Of a stretch of 56,242 nt of DNA, positions 33,670-45,591 are shown piece by piece. Source of the stretch: Ignavibacteriaceae bacterium (GTDB lineage: Bacteria > Bacteroidota > Ignavibacteria > Ignavibacteriales > Ignavibacteriaceae); the NCBI GenBank assembly GCA_013042995.1, contig JABDPB010000171.1, positions 1-56,242 of the forward strand, read 5' to 3'. Every line of letters starts with the position of its first letter. Within the stretch, counting starts at the first letter, position 1. The notes under the pieces were generated by a model. The model saw nothing but the letters and a program-made list of their open reading frames with translations. It was not told the origin of the DNA and ran no database searches. The translations under genes were made by a program, and so were the position numbers.

Positions 33670-35151
33670 CTAATTAATTATGTTTTCCCTTCTGTAATTT
33701 CCATCTGTTACTTCTCTGGCTGCTAAGAATGCAAGTCTGACCAGGCTTTCGTATAAATTTGGATTTAATGTTTTGGGAGTGTCTGTTGGTTGATGAAGAT
33801 GATCATAGCTGAATTTAGACACAAAATAAAGACAAGGAATTCCAACTTCGTGAAAGGGTGTTGCATCAGCACCGCCCCCGCTCCAGGTTTTGCTTACCAT
33901 TAAACCTGAATTCTCTTCATCAATTTTATTTACAATATTCCACAACTCAGGTGCACTTTTGCCGTTTCCAATTTGGATGCTGTCGCCGTATCCAACACAA
34001 TCAAGATTGAACATTGCAGTTACATTTTCAGGCTTAACATTCAAATTTTTTACAAAGTGCTCTGAGCCGAATAAGCCTTGCTCTTCACTTGCAAATAGGA
34101 CAAAAAGAATACTACGTTTAGGTTTTAAATTGCTCAATTGAAATGCTTCTGCAATTTCCAATAATCCTGCGGAACCGGAAGCATTATCGTTTGCACCGGG
34201 AAATAATAACCCTGCTTGTGAGCCAACGTGATCGAGATGCGCACCAATAATTAAGTATTCATGTTTTAGTTGCGGATCACTGCCTTCAATCATTCCAATT
34301 ATATTCATTGTCTTGGCATTCTTTTCGTAGTTGGCATTTACTTTGATTTCTGCTTTATTAAGTGTTACAAATGAAAAGGGTTCTTGTGTTTTCTCAATCC
34401 GTTCCTGGCATATCTCAATTGTGTAACCGGTAGAACCTATAAAATCATTTGCGGCTTTGGACGAGATGTGTAACTGCGGAAAATCTTCAAGCTGCTCTCC
34501 TTCTCCATGCGCAACACTGCCGAATAAAACTCGAGACCGGTTATCATTCGGCACTGTAACAAAAAATATCCCCTTTGCACCGTGTTCAAATGCTACTCTA
34601 GATTTTTCTCTTGGTGAGCCATTTATCCAATTTTCATCGTTCATTTTCCATTTAGGATTTTGTTTAAAGACGATCACTATTTTATCAGTAACGTTTATGT
34701 TTTCATATTCATCAAAGCCTAAATCAGGTCTTGATATTCCATAACCGCAAAAAGCGACGGGTAGCGTAAAATCCGCAGAGCCGGTAAATCCCCTAAAGAC
34801 AAAATCTTTGCCTATCACATAGGTGTGTTTTTCTTCCGACAGAAAATTAACAACTGCCGGCGTATCAATTTTATTGTATTCAACATTGAGATATTGGAAG
34901 TAATTATCTTCTCCGGCCGGTTTCAAACCAAGCTCTGCGAATTTATTCGCAGAAAAATTAGCAGCGTTGTTATAGCCCTCGCTGCCGGAAAGCCTGCCAT
35001 CAAATTCTTTTGACGCGAGTATTTCAACTGTGTTTAACAGGTCTTCACGTTTTATGCTTTCTAATCCCGCACTAACCGGCTGAGGAAAAACAATAATGCA
35101 AAAAGTAAAAACGAGAGTAACTGTAATAAAAATTGTTTTTGAAATTATCAT
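33670..35151 (-). CDS. secreted M28-family zinc aminopeptidase
   Basis: A signal peptide (about residues 1-28) precedes a PA-like insert (about 110-240) and the M28 catalytic domain. The zinc ligands are visible in 'GAHLDHVGSQ' and 'PGANDNASGSAG', the catalytic Glu in 'FASEEQGLFGSEH', and later ligands in 'FNLDCVGYGD' and 'YDHLHQPTDT'. Members of this family remove N-terminal amino acids or act on small peptides. It is outside the cytoplasm and probably nutritional. It reads leftward and is separated from gyrA by the gyrA terminator. Confidence 0.92.
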   Translation of the reverse strand: MIISKTIFITVTLVFTFCIIVFPQPVSAGLESIKREDLLNTVEILASKEFDGRLSGSEGYNNAANFSANKFAELGLKPAGEDNYFQYLNVEYNKIDTPAVVNFLSEEKHTYVIGKDFVFRGFTGSADFTLPVAFCGYGISRPDLGFDEYENINVTDKIVIVFKQNPKWKMNDENWINGSPREKSRVAFEHGAKGIFFVTVPNDNRSRVLFGSVAHGEGEQLEDFPQLHISSKAANDFIGSTGYTIEICQERIEKTQEPFSFVTLNKAEIKVNANYEKNAKTMNIIGMIEGSDPQLKHEYLIIGAHLDHVGSQAGLLFPGANDNASGSAGLLEIAEAFQLSNLKPKRSILFVLFASEEQGLFGSEHFVKNLNVKPENVTAMFNLDCVGYGDSIQIGNGKSAPELWNIVNKIDEENSGLMVSKTWSGGGADATPFHEVGIPCLYFVSKFSYDHLHQPTDTPKTLNPNLYESLVRLAFLAAREVTDGNYRRENIIN

Positions 35152-35189
35152 ATCAATTCTGATTTTATTTTTTGTTATATCCTAAAAAT

Positions 35190-35215
35190 AAAAAAGGGAC
35201 AAATGTCCCTTTAGA
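35190..35215 (-). terminator. intrinsic terminator downstream of gyrA
   Basis: On the minus strand, AAAGGGAC (35205-35212 complement) pairs with GTCCCTTT around an ATTT loop and is followed by TTTTT. It lies 21 bases after the gyrA stop, between gyrA and the M28 peptidase gene. Confidence 0.9.
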
Positions 35216-35232
35216 GAATTACTCTGCTATTA

Positions 35233-37671
35233 TTACTCTGCAGGCTCTTCATCGGTAACCACTTTAGCAATATCTGCAATTGTGTCGCCATCTTTAAGCC
35301 TGATTACTCTAACGCCCTGAGTCGCTCTGCCCATCACACGAATATCTTTAACGCTTTGTCTTATAACCATGCCCTTTGTAGAAATAATTACCAATTCGTC
35401 GGAATCAACAACTTCCATCATTGCAATCATCTTTCCAACTTTACTGCTTGCTCTTACCGTTATAACACCTTTTCCGCCGCGTCGGGTAATTCTGTAATCA
35501 TTTATATCAGATCGTTTTCCAAATCCTTTTTCTGTTACAACAAGTATTGTGCTTTGCCGTTTTATTACAAGAAGACCGACCACCTTGTCATCCTTACCAA
35601 GCCTGACGCCTCTAACACCGGTCGCCGTTCTTCCCATATTGCGAACATCTTTTTCATTAAAGCGCACAGCGAAACCGTTGCGTGTACCAATGACAATATC
35701 GTTACTTCCGTTTGTCATCTTTACTTCAATAAGTCTGTCTCTTTTTTTAAGACTAATGGCTTGTATTCCGTTTTTGCGCACGTTGCCGTAAGCAGCCAGC
35801 ACGGTTTTTTTAACCGTACCCTGCTCGGTTGCCATTATTAAATATTGATCATCGCGGAACTCTTTTACAGTTACAAAAGCTGTTATCAATTCATCTTTTT
35901 CTTTGCGCAAAAGATTTAGGATAGATCTTCCTCTTGCGGCCCTTCCGCCTTCCGGAATCTCGTGAACTTTTAACCAGTATACTTTTCCTTTATCTGTAAA
36001 GAACAAAATATACTGATGCGTTGATGCCACAAACATATGTTCGATAAAATCATCCTCTTTAGTTCCGGCGCCCGTAACACCCTTTCCGCCTCTGCCTTGC
36101 TTTCTATAGCCGCTTACGGGAAATCTTTTTATAAATCCATTGTGCGAAATTGTTACAACAACATCTTCCTCAGCAATAATATCTTCAAGTGAAAAATCTT
36201 CGTAGTCATATACTATTTCTGTTCTTCTTTCATCTGCATATTTTTTCTTAACATCTTTTATCTCTTCAGTTATAATAAGATTTCTTTTTTCTTCACTTTT
36301 AAGAATGCCCTTTAACTTCTCAATAAGCTTAATAGTTTCTTTGTATTCATCTTCTATTTTTTGTCTTTCGAGTCCAGTTAAACGCTGCAGACGCATATCC
36401 AAGATTGCTTTTGCCTGGATTTCACTTAACTTGAATTTCTTCATCAAGTTTGCTTTTGCAGTTTCAACATCTTTAGATTTTTTAATTGTCTGAATAACAG
36501 CATCAATATTATCAAGCGCAATTATATAGCCCTCTAAAATATGTGCGCGTTTCTCTGCAGCATCCAGTTCAAATTTTGTTCTTCTAACAAGCACATCCAT
36601 CCTGTGAGCCAGAAAGTGTTGCAGCATTTCCTTTAGATTCAGGACTTTTGGTATTCCGTTTACCAGCGCCAGCATAATAACGCCAAATGTAGTTTGCATT
36701 TGTGTGTGAACAAAAAGCTGGTTTAAAACTACCGCTGGCTGTGCATCTCTTTTTAGTTCGATAACGACTCTCAATCCGTCTCTATCGGATTCATCGCGTA
36801 TGTTGCTTATATCATTTATCTTTCCCGAGCGAACCAGATCGGCAATTTTTTCTATAAGATTTGCTTTGTTAACCTGATACGGCAATTCGGTAACTACAAT
36901 ATGTTCTCTACTATTCTTTTGAGTTTCTACGTTTGCTCTTGCTCTAACTATAAGCCTTCCTCTTCCTGTGAGATAGGCGCTTTTAACCCCTGCATAACCA
37001 TAAATTATTCCAGCAGTTGGGAAATCGGGTGCGGTTATGTTCTTCATCAGCTTTTCAATTGTTACCTTTGGATTTTTTATCAGTGTAATCAATCCATCGG
37101 CAACTTCGCCTAAATTATGAGGGGGAATATTTGTTGCCATTCCAACTGCGATGCCGCTTGCACCATTTATTAAAAGGTTCGGAAGATAAGACGGCATTAC
37201 GGTTGGTTCCTGAAGAGAGTCATCAAAATTTGGAACAAAGTCAACTGTATTCTTATCTAAATCGCGAAGCATTTCTTCTGATATCCTCGCAAGTCTTGCC
37301 TCTGTGTAACGCATTGCAGCGGGAGAATCGCCATCTACTGAACCAAAGTTTCCCTGCCCATCAACAAGCGGATATCGAAGTGAAAAATCCTGTACCATTC
37401 TAACCATGCTATCATAAACCGCAGTATCTCCGTGCGGATGGTATTTACCTAAGACTTCACCGACTATTCTTGCAGATTTTTTATACGGTTTGCTATGAGA
37501 CATTCCAAGTTCATGCATACCAAACAAAACACGCCTGTGAACAGGTTTTAATCCATCTCTAACGTCCGGAAGTGCACGCGCAACTATTACGGACATCGCA
37601 TAGTCTATGTAAGAGGATTTCATTTCCTCTTCAAGTGTAATGGGTACTATTTTTTCAAATATTGTTGCCAT
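35233..37671 (-). CDS. gyrA: DNA gyrase subunit A
   Basis: The 812-residue protein has the catalytic tyrosine in '[12 protein letters not shown]' and the quinolone-region helix '[16 protein letters not shown]', where Thr stands at the position of E. coli Ser83 and Asp87 is kept. The C-terminal domain carries the GyrA box 'KQGRGGKGV', which separates gyrase from topoisomerase IV ParC. Together with gyrB, 29 bases upstream, it forms the enzyme that introduces negative supercoils. Placement next to dnaN-recF is the common origin arrangement. Confidence 0.97.
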   Translation of the reverse strand: MATIFEKIVPITLEEEMKSSYIDYAMSVIVARALPDVRDGLKPVHRRVLFGMHELGMSHSKPYKKSARIVGEVLGKYHPHGDTAVYDSMVRMVQDFSLRYPLVDGQGNFGSVDGDSPAAMRYTEARLARISEEMLRDLDKNTVDFVPNFDDSLQEPTVMPSYLPNLLINGASGIAVGMATNIPPHNLGEVADGLITLIKNPKVTIEKLMKNITAPDFPTAGIIYGYAGVKSAYLTGRGRLIVRARANVETQKNSREHIVVTELPYQVNKANLIEKIADLVRSGKINDISNIRDESDRDGLRVVIELKRDAQPAVVLNQLFVHTQMQTTFGVIMLALVNGIPKVLNLKEMLQHFLAHRMDVLVRRTKFELDAAEKRAHILEGYIIALDNIDAVIQTIKKSKDVETAKANLMKKFKLSEIQAKAILDMRLQRLTGLERQKIEDEYKETIKLIEKLKGILKSEEKRNLIITEEIKDVKKKYADERRTEIVYDYEDFSLEDIIAEEDVVVTISHNGFIKRFPVSGYRKQGRGGKGVTGAGTKEDDFIEHMFVASTHQYILFFTDKGKVYWLKVHEIPEGGRAARGRSILNLLRKEKDELITAFVTVKEFRDDQYLIMATEQGTVKKTVLAAYGNVRKNGIQAISLKKRDRLIEVKMTNGSNDIVIGTRNGFAVRFNEKDVRNMGRTATGVRGVRLGKDDKVVGLLVIKRQSTILVVTEKGFGKRSDINDYRITRRGGKGVITVRASSKVGKMIAMMEVVDSDELVIISTKGMVIRQSVKDIRVMGRATQGVRVIRLKDGDTIADIAKVVTDEEPAE

Positions 37672-37700
37672 GGTTTTTTGTTTCTTATATTGCCATAAAA

Positions 37701-39967
<2,267 letters not shown>

Positions 39968-39975
<8 letters not shown>

Positions 39976-41086
39976 AGGCTATTTTGCTGTCTTCATTTAG
40001 TTTAATAACTCTATCTTTTTCACCAGCTTTTAGAAAAGAAATATTTCCAAAATCAGTAAGGGTAATAAATGCCTGTCCACCTATATCGCTTAAGTATTCA
40101 CTTACTTTTTTTGCCCGTTGAGCATCCAATTCGCCAAAAACATCATCCAGCAAGAAAATGGGGGTATTGCCGGAAACATCTTTTATATAAAAAAATTCTG
40201 CAAATCTCAATACTGTTTGAAATGTTTTGTGCTGCCCCTGTGATCCAAATTCACGCAGATTTATATTATTTATTTCAAAAATAAAATCATCTCTGTGCGG
40301 ACCAACAAGGTTTGCTGCTCTTCTGATTTCATCAACTTTATATTCGCTCAACATATCCTTAAAAGTTTTGCTAATATTATCACTTTTCGTTCCTCCTAAA
40401 TACAAATATGTAATACCAGGTGACTCCATTTTTCCCATTATCTTATTATAAGATTCTGCCACATAAGAATTAAATCCTTTTAAAAAATCCACACGATGAT
40501 TAATTATCTGCTCGCCGGCAGACATTAATTTTTGATTCCAGGCTTCAAGCTCCATTTCACTATCAGCAAAATCACCTTCTCTAATTCTCATTAGAAGTGC
40601 AGAGCGGTGTCTTAAAATTTTTTGATATTCTAAAAGAACATCAAGATACGTTCTGCTCGATTGCGAAATAACAGAATCAATAAATTTTCTTCTCTCAGCA
40701 GGTGAACCTTGAGTAACAGCATGATCAGAAGGAGAAAGCATTACTACCGGAAACTTTCCAATAACTGATGATGCTTTAAATATTTGTTTTTCATTTAAAT
40801 AGTATTGCTTTTTTCCGCTGGCTACCGAATATATCACGGTAGCACTATCTTTTGTTAATCCTTCAAGTGTGCCATTAATTTCAAATATGTCTTCATCAAA
40901 CTTTACTACATTTGCATCGGATTTTGAACAACAGCTTTTAGTAGTGCAAAGGTAGTATATAGATTCAAGAATTGTTGTTTTACCAAGCCCGTTGCCTCCA
41001 ACTATATAATTAAGTCCACCAGCAAAATTTATTTCTGTATCTGTGTGTTTTCTAACGTTTCTAAGACTTATGGAGGTTAAACTCAT
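39968..41086 (-). CDS. recF: DNA replication and repair protein RecF
   Basis: The 372-residue ATPase has Walker A 'GGNGLGKTTILES' (about residues 30-42), the signature-like 'QGQHKTFQ' ABC motif, and Walker B 'FLLDDVFGELD' near the C-terminus. It loads RecA at gaps with RecO and RecR. It follows dnaN by 2 bases and overlaps the DUF721 gene by 8, so all are expressed together. The 'SPAERRKFIDS' segment is also typical. Confidence 0.96.
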
Positions 41087-41088
41087 TA

Positions 41089-42198
41089 TTAAGAGTTAAG
41101 CCGCACGGGCATAAGAAGCAGCATAATTTCTTCGCCTTCCAAAACATCTTCCGGTTCAATGATACATGCTTTGGTAGGCGAGTGAAGTTTAAACATTACC
41201 TCATCATCATCTAGGTGAGTTAATATATCGTTCACATACTGAGTATTAAAACCAATGTCCATCGAGTCGCCTTTGTATTCACAAGTTAAATTTTCAACAC
41301 CACTCGATCCTAAATCAATATCCTCAGAGGAAACTGTTAAGCTGTCTTTTGAAATTGAAAATTTAACCTGCTTCGATCCCGATGAAGAAAAGAGCATCAT
41401 TCTTTTAATGGTTGAAATTAGCTCAGCTCTGTTAACCTTTAATAAATTTTCATTTTCAAGCGGAATTACACTGTTGTATGCAGGATACTTCTCACCAATC
41501 AGCCGGGAAATAAATTCAATATCAGCAATGTTGAATAGTATATTTGACTTACCGAGATAAATTTTAACATCTGTTTCGCCTAAAAGTTTTGTTAAAACCG
41601 CTATGGCTCTTTCAGGAACAATGTAATGCTCTTCGCTTCCTGTTTTTATATTTTTATTTATAAATCTTACAAGCCTGTGTCCATCTGTAGTAACAAACTT
41701 TAATCCATCCGGAGTAAATTCAAGCAGCGTTCCTGTCATTGCTGGTCGCATATCCTCCTTACTCATAGCAAAAGAAGTTTGATCAATGGCTTTCTTCATA
41801 TCTTTGCCGTTAATCAAGATCTCTTTTGTCATCGAAACTGAAGGTATTTCTGGAAAATCTTCTGAGGGAGAATAGCTAATAAAGTAAGTTCCTTTATCAG
41901 TAGTAAGTTTTAATTTAGAATTGCTCTCAAAACTGAAATTTATCTGTGTGTCCTCAAGCGATCTGATAACTTCGTATATCAAACGTGCGGGAACCACAAT
42001 GCTTAAATCTTCTGAAGCTGCAACATTAATAGATGATCTTAAAGATACTTCTAAATCGGTTGCACAAACGTTAAGCTGTCCATCTTTCAATTCAAACAAG
42101 AAATTCTCTAAAATGGGCATTGGAGTTCTAACCGGAACAGCAGGAATGACCCTTGATAGAAGCTTTTCTAGTATTTTACTGTTTACTTTAAAATCCAT
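41089..42198 (-). CDS. dnaN: DNA polymerase III beta subunit (sliding clamp)
   Basis: The 369-residue protein has three DnaN repeats. The N-terminal repeat begins 'FKVNSKILEKLLSRVIPAVP' and the C-terminal end reads 'LLLMPVRLNS', the clamp's conserved hydrophobic tail. The PxxR-type segment 'MPVRL' belongs to the family C-terminus. It encircles DNA and tethers polymerase. It is separated from dnaA by a lipoprotein gene and about 540 bp, instead of following it directly. A purine-rich GGAGAG site precedes the start. Confidence 0.97.
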   Translation of the reverse strand: MDFKVNSKILEKLLSRVIPAVPVRTPMPILENFLFELKDGQLNVCATDLEVSLRSSINVAASEDLSIVVPARLIYEVIRSLEDTQINFSFESNSKLKLTTDKGTYFISYSPSEDFPEIPSVSMTKEILINGKDMKKAIDQTSFAMSKEDMRPAMTGTLLEFTPDGLKFVTTDGHRLVRFINKNIKTGSEEHYIVPERAIAVLTKLLGETDVKIYLGKSNILFNIADIEFISRLIGEKYPAYNSVIPLENENLLKVNRAELISTIKRMMLFSSSGSKQVKFSISKDSLTVSSEDIDLGSSGVENLTCEYKGDSMDIGFNTQYVNDILTHLDDDEVMFKLHSPTKACIIEPEDVLEGEEIMLLLMPVRLNS

Positions 42199-42339
42199 AA
42201 AATTCTCTCCAATTAAAGCACAGAAAAATACTAAAATCGAGAGCGAATAACAATAAAATTGAAGCCTGGAATGGGTCGTAAAACTGTTAAATTTCAGCTA
42301 CCCTCACCTTAAAAAAACTACTTAATTATTCTTGAATTT

Positions 42340-42744
42340 TTAAGGACCAATTGGGTTTGGATCTATTTCAGTCATGTCATCAGATGAAGTTACCGATGTA
42401 AAAAGGGTATAGCTGTTATCAATAAATGTACTTGTATAAACTACAAGAATTTTCGTTCCTGCATCAATTTCTAATTCGCCTGCTGCTTCACCTTCAGTTG
42501 AGGAACCCGAAGCACCGCTGGGAATTTCATAAATTGTTTCATAGTCATAAGTACCTTTTGGTAATTCTTTTAATTCAACTGTTTCTCCAGTTCTAACCTG
42601 TATTAAGCTAGCTCTAAAATTCAAGAAAACATCATTGGAAGCAAGATTTTGAATTTTTAATGAGTTATCAACCGTAGAGGAACAGCTTGTAAATAAAAAG
42701 AAAGAGGTAACGACAGCTAAAAATAATATAGTTATTTTTTTCAT
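42340..42744 (-). CDS. small lipoprotein inserted between dnaA and dnaN
   Basis: The 134-residue protein has a signal peptide ending in a lipobox ('FFLFTSCSS', Cys at about residue 21). The mature part is Ser/Thr-rich and beta-strand-like, with low-complexity 'PSGASGSSTEGEAAGEL' in the middle. No family is recognised. It sits between dnaA and dnaN, where a gene of this type is not expected. It has its own gap on each side, about 140 bp to dnaN and about 395 bp to dnaA, so it is probably independently transcribed. Confidence 0.7.
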   Translation of the reverse strand: MKKITILFLAVVTSFFLFTSCSSTVDNSLKIQNLASNDVFLNFRASLIQVRTGETVELKELPKGTYDYETIYEIPSGASGSSTEGEAAGELEIDAGTKILVVYTSTFIDNSYTLFTSVTSSDDMTEIDPNPIGP

Positions 42745-43139
42745 AGTAATACTCTAAGTTGTTGTTTATCATTTCTTTGCTCCAGAATTGAACAAAAAAT
42801 AGACCAACTTTTTCGTATTTCCTATTGCAATTGTTTTAATTTTATCAAGAAATCAATACAATTATATAATTATTACTATATATTTTTTACTTAATTATAG
42901 TAATAATTACAATGTTTATATGTTGGTTACTTTATAACTGAATCTCTAAATATACTTACAGGTTAAAATCATTAACATACATTGTGGAAAACATCTAAAT
43001 AAAATGGCACTTAAAATTTTCATGTTAGTTAGTGTGAATAATCAACATTTTATTTTTAATTGATTAACATCTTACTAACATGTTAATAGAAATTTTTTCG
43101 AGGGATGTATTCATAAATGTAAAAAGAAAAGAACAGAAA
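42745..43139. other. 395-bp AT-rich region downstream of dnaA with degenerate DnaA boxes
   Basis: No gene is seen. Two minus-strand sites fit the looser DnaA box TTWTNCACA: TTTTCCACA at 42983-42991 and TTATTCACA at 43033-43041. These are weaker than the two perfect boxes upstream of dnaA, but could make the origin bipartite around dnaA. Confidence 0.5.
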
Positions 43140-44534
43140 TCAAGAAGAGAATTCAATCTGGCTTTTTAGGGTATCAATTATATTTGTTAAGGATTCATCG
43201 CTACTTTTTGCATTTTCAATTGAATTGCATGCATGAATAACAGTTGAATGATCTCTACCTCCAAAATGAAGCCCTATTGTTTTAAGTGAAGATTTAGTTA
43301 GTTGTTTCGAAAGGTACATTGCAAGTTGTCGTGCTAAAACTATTTCTTTCTTTCTGGTTTTATCACGTATCTTATTTTCGGCTACACCAAGAAAGTCACA
43401 AACATTATTAGTAATAGACTCAATTGTTATGTTATTTATTTTTCTTTCAGTTGCAATTTCTTTAACAGTTTGTTTAGCAAGTTCAAAGGTTAATTCTTTT
43501 GAATTTAAAGATGCACTAGCTAACAGTTTAATTAAGCAGCCTTCAAGTTCTCTAATGTTGGATGTAATATTTGTTGCAATGTACTCAAGAATTTCATTCG
43601 ATACTTTCATTCCATAGGCTTCGGCTTTGTTTTTCAGGATTGCTATTCTGGTTTCCCATTCAGGCGGCTGAATATCAGCCGTTAACCCCCACTGAAATCT
43701 TGAAATAAGTCTTTCATCTAAGCCTTTTAGCTCTTTTGGAGGCTTATCGCTCGAAAGAATTATTTGTTTTTTCGATTGATGAAGTGTATTGAATATATGG
43801 AAGAACAGATCTTGTGTTTTTTCTTTTCCAATTAAAAACTGAATGTCATCAATTATTAAAACATCCATCCCACGGTAAAAGCTGGAGAATTCGTTTACGC
43901 GGTTGGATTGAATGGACTCAACAAATTCCACTGTAAAACTATCCGAAGAAAGATAGATAACTTTTTTATCAGGATACTTTTTTAAAATCTCATTTCCAAC
44001 GGCTTGAATCAAGTGGGTCTTTCCTAAACCCACACCACCGTAAACAAAAAAAGGATTAAAAGAGGTTCCGCCAGGATTGTCGCTAATTGCACCTGCAGCT
44101 GCTCGTGCAAGCTGATTGCCTTCACCTTTAATAAAATTGTTAAATGTATACCTGGAATTTAAATTGGATTCTATAGTTTGTTTTTGCTTCTTCTCAGGAA
44201 TAACTTGTGATTGATTGTTTAATCTTGACTCTAAAGGCTCTGCCTTGGGTAGATCTTCTGAGATTACATACGTTAGTTTAGCATTGTTACCCAAAACATC
44301 TTTAATTGTACTAGAAATTAGGTCATTGAAGTGTTCCTCAATCCACTCCCAAAAAAACTGACTGGGAATTTGAACCCGCAAAGTCGAGTCCTGAAGTTCA
44401 ATTGGCTTTATTGGTAAAAACCATGTGTTGTACGTCATTTGTGAAACGTGTTCTTTAATTTTGAGAAGGCAGTTTTTCCACGCTAAAGTAGGGTCTGCGA
44501 CTGCTGTTTCTTTTGTTAATTCAGAATTTGCCAC
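43140..44534 (-). CDS. dnaA: chromosomal replication initiator DnaA
   Basis: The 464-residue protein has Walker A 'GGVGLGKTHLIQAVGNEI', Walker B 'VLIIDDIQFLIGKEKT', and the domain IV DnaA-signature 'HFGGRDHSTVIHACNSI', which reads DnaA boxes. N-terminal domain I is present (residues about 15-85). Perfect TTATCCACA boxes lie just upstream, so it is likely self-regulated. It reads leftward from the origin while rpmH reads rightward. Confidence 0.98.
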   Translation of the reverse strand: MANSELTKETAVADPTLAWKNCLLKIKEHVSQMTYNTWFLPIKPIELQDSTLRVQIPSQFFWEWIEEHFNDLISSTIKDVLGNNAKLTYVISEDLPKAEPLESRLNNQSQVIPEKKQKQTIESNLNSRYTFNNFIKGEGNQLARAAAGAISDNPGGTSFNPFFVYGGVGLGKTHLIQAVGNEILKKYPDKKVIYLSSDSFTVEFVESIQSNRVNEFSSFYRGMDVLIIDDIQFLIGKEKTQDLFFHIFNTLHQSKKQIILSSDKPPKELKGLDERLISRFQWGLTADIQPPEWETRIAILKNKAEAYGMKVSNEILEYIATNITSNIRELEGCLIKLLASASLNSKELTFELAKQTVKEIATERKINNITIESITNNVCDFLGVAENKIRDKTRKKEIVLARQLAMYLSKQLTKSSLKTIGLHFGGRDHSTVIHACNSIENAKSSDESLTNIIDTLKSQIEFSS

Positions 44535-44539
44535 AAAAC

Positions 44540-44548
44540 TTATCCACA
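44540..44548 (+). promoter_or_regulatory. DnaA box (perfect TTATCCACA)
   Basis: A perfect match to the E. coli-type consensus, 6 bases upstream of the dnaA start codon. It may take part in both origin activity and dnaA autoregulation. Confidence 0.85.
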
Positions 44549-44778
44549 GATTAAAAAAATTGTTAATTGTAATATATGTTTATAAGGCATTATTAATAAA
44601 AGAATTAAGGAAAAGAAACACACAACTTATTAACATCAAGGGGGTCACGATAAACCATTGAAATTAAATGGATTAGGGGCTTTAACTAAAAACATCTTCA
44701 CAATTTTGAGTTAAATGCCACTTAAATGAAACCAAACAAATTTGTGAAACATTTTCACGACGAATCATTGTTAACAAG

Positions 44779-44787
44779 TTATCCACA
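44779..44787 (+). promoter_or_regulatory. DnaA box (perfect TTATCCACA)
   Basis: Second perfect box, in the same orientation as the first, 230 bp away and about 165 bp upstream of rpmH. The AT-rich stretch follows it on the rpmH side. Confidence 0.85.
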
Positions 44788-44951
44788 CATTATTAGATGC
44801 CCTACCTTACTTTGAAAATAACTACTACGGCATTATAGAGCAAATTAATTTTGTACTTTTTTATTATTTATTTTTTACAGAAATCATTTCTTGATAATGA
44901 GGGGCTAAGGGAGTAAATTTGTTTTCTTTTTTTTGGAAAATTGGAGCAATT

Positions 44952-45098
44952 ATGAAAAGAACATATCAGCCGAGTAATAGGAAAAGAAAGAACAAGCATG
45001 GCTTTAGAGAAAGAATGAAATCGAAAAGCGGAAGAAAAACTATTTCGAGGCGACGCAGCAAAGGTCGCAAGAAACTTTCGGTTAGTAGCGAGTTTTAA
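44952..45098 (+). CDS. rpmH: ribosomal protein L34
   Basis: The 48-residue reading frame begins [18 protein letters not shown] and continues with a Lys/Arg-rich sequence ending '[11 protein letters not shown]', the complete L34 pattern ('KRTxQPSxxxRxRxHGF'). It is a component of the 50S subunit near the peptidyl transferase region. A GGAG site about 7 bases upstream precedes the ATG. It is followed immediately by rnpA and yidC, the universal order at bacterial origins. Confidence 0.97.
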   Translation: MKRTYQPSNRKRKNKHGFRERMKSKSGRKTISRRRSKGRKKLSVSSEF

Positions 45099-45101
45099 AC
45101 T

Positions 45102-45512
45102 TTGCTGCTTAAAACCGATAATAAGCATAAAAGAAAATTAAAAAGCAAAAAAGCAATTGAGGAAATTTTTAATTCAGGCAAAGTTGTTTATTCTCCTGAT
45201 AAAAAGTACAGAGCACATTATTTACTGCACAGCAATACAGATGAGTTTGGAGTAAAATTTTCTGTAGCAGTTTCAAAAAAAGCAGGTAACGCAGTTTGGC
45301 GCAACAGGGTTAAAAGATTGATCAGAGAAACAAACCGTTTATGCAATAAAGAGTTAAATGATTGCTGTCTTCAAAATAAAGTGGAACTTAAAATAGTTTT
45401 TGCAACAAATAAGATAAATGAAAAAAACAGCAGGAAAATATCACTTACTGATACACAACCACCCATTGAAGAAATCTTAAAGAGGATAAAAAGCGGGATA
45501 ACTTCATCTTAG
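45102..45512 (+). CDS. rnpA: ribonuclease P protein component
   Basis: The 136-residue basic protein has the RNR motif 'AVWRNRVKRLIRETNR' that contacts the RNase P RNA. It also has the start region 'RKLKSKKAIEEIFNSGK' and 'FSVAVSKKAGNAVW'. The first codon is TTG, 3 bases after the rpmH stop, and I see no strong ribosome site, so translation may be coupled to rpmH. The C-terminus is longer than average. No yidD-like frame lies between this gene and yidC. Confidence 0.93.
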   Translation: MLLKTDNKHKRKLKSKKAIEEIFNSGKVVYSPDKKYRAHYLLHSNTDEFGVKFSVAVSKKAGNAVWRNRVKRLIRETNRLCNKELNDCCLQNKVELKIVFATNKINEKNSRKISLTDTQPPIEEILKRIKSGITSS

Positions 45513-45591
45513 TGTGTTATAATATTAAACTATAAAATGATTTTATACAAAAACAGCTTTACAAATAAATTGATAAAGATTGGCGTAATTA

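Larger units (their letters stand above)
44535..44951. other. probable replication origin (oriC) between dnaA and rpmH
   Basis: The region lies between divergent dnaA and rpmH. It contains perfect DnaA boxes TTATCCACA at 44540-44548 and 44779-44787, and a one-mismatch box on the minus strand at 44743-44751 (TGTTTCACA). A very AT-rich stretch at about 44840-44880 suits DNA unwinding. The switch of gene direction at this point fits an origin. GC-skew was not computed. Confidence 0.8.

Noticed and set aside
36901-37113. Plus-strand ORF antisense to gyrA
   Set aside because: It is a shadow of gyrA codon structure with no independent start support.
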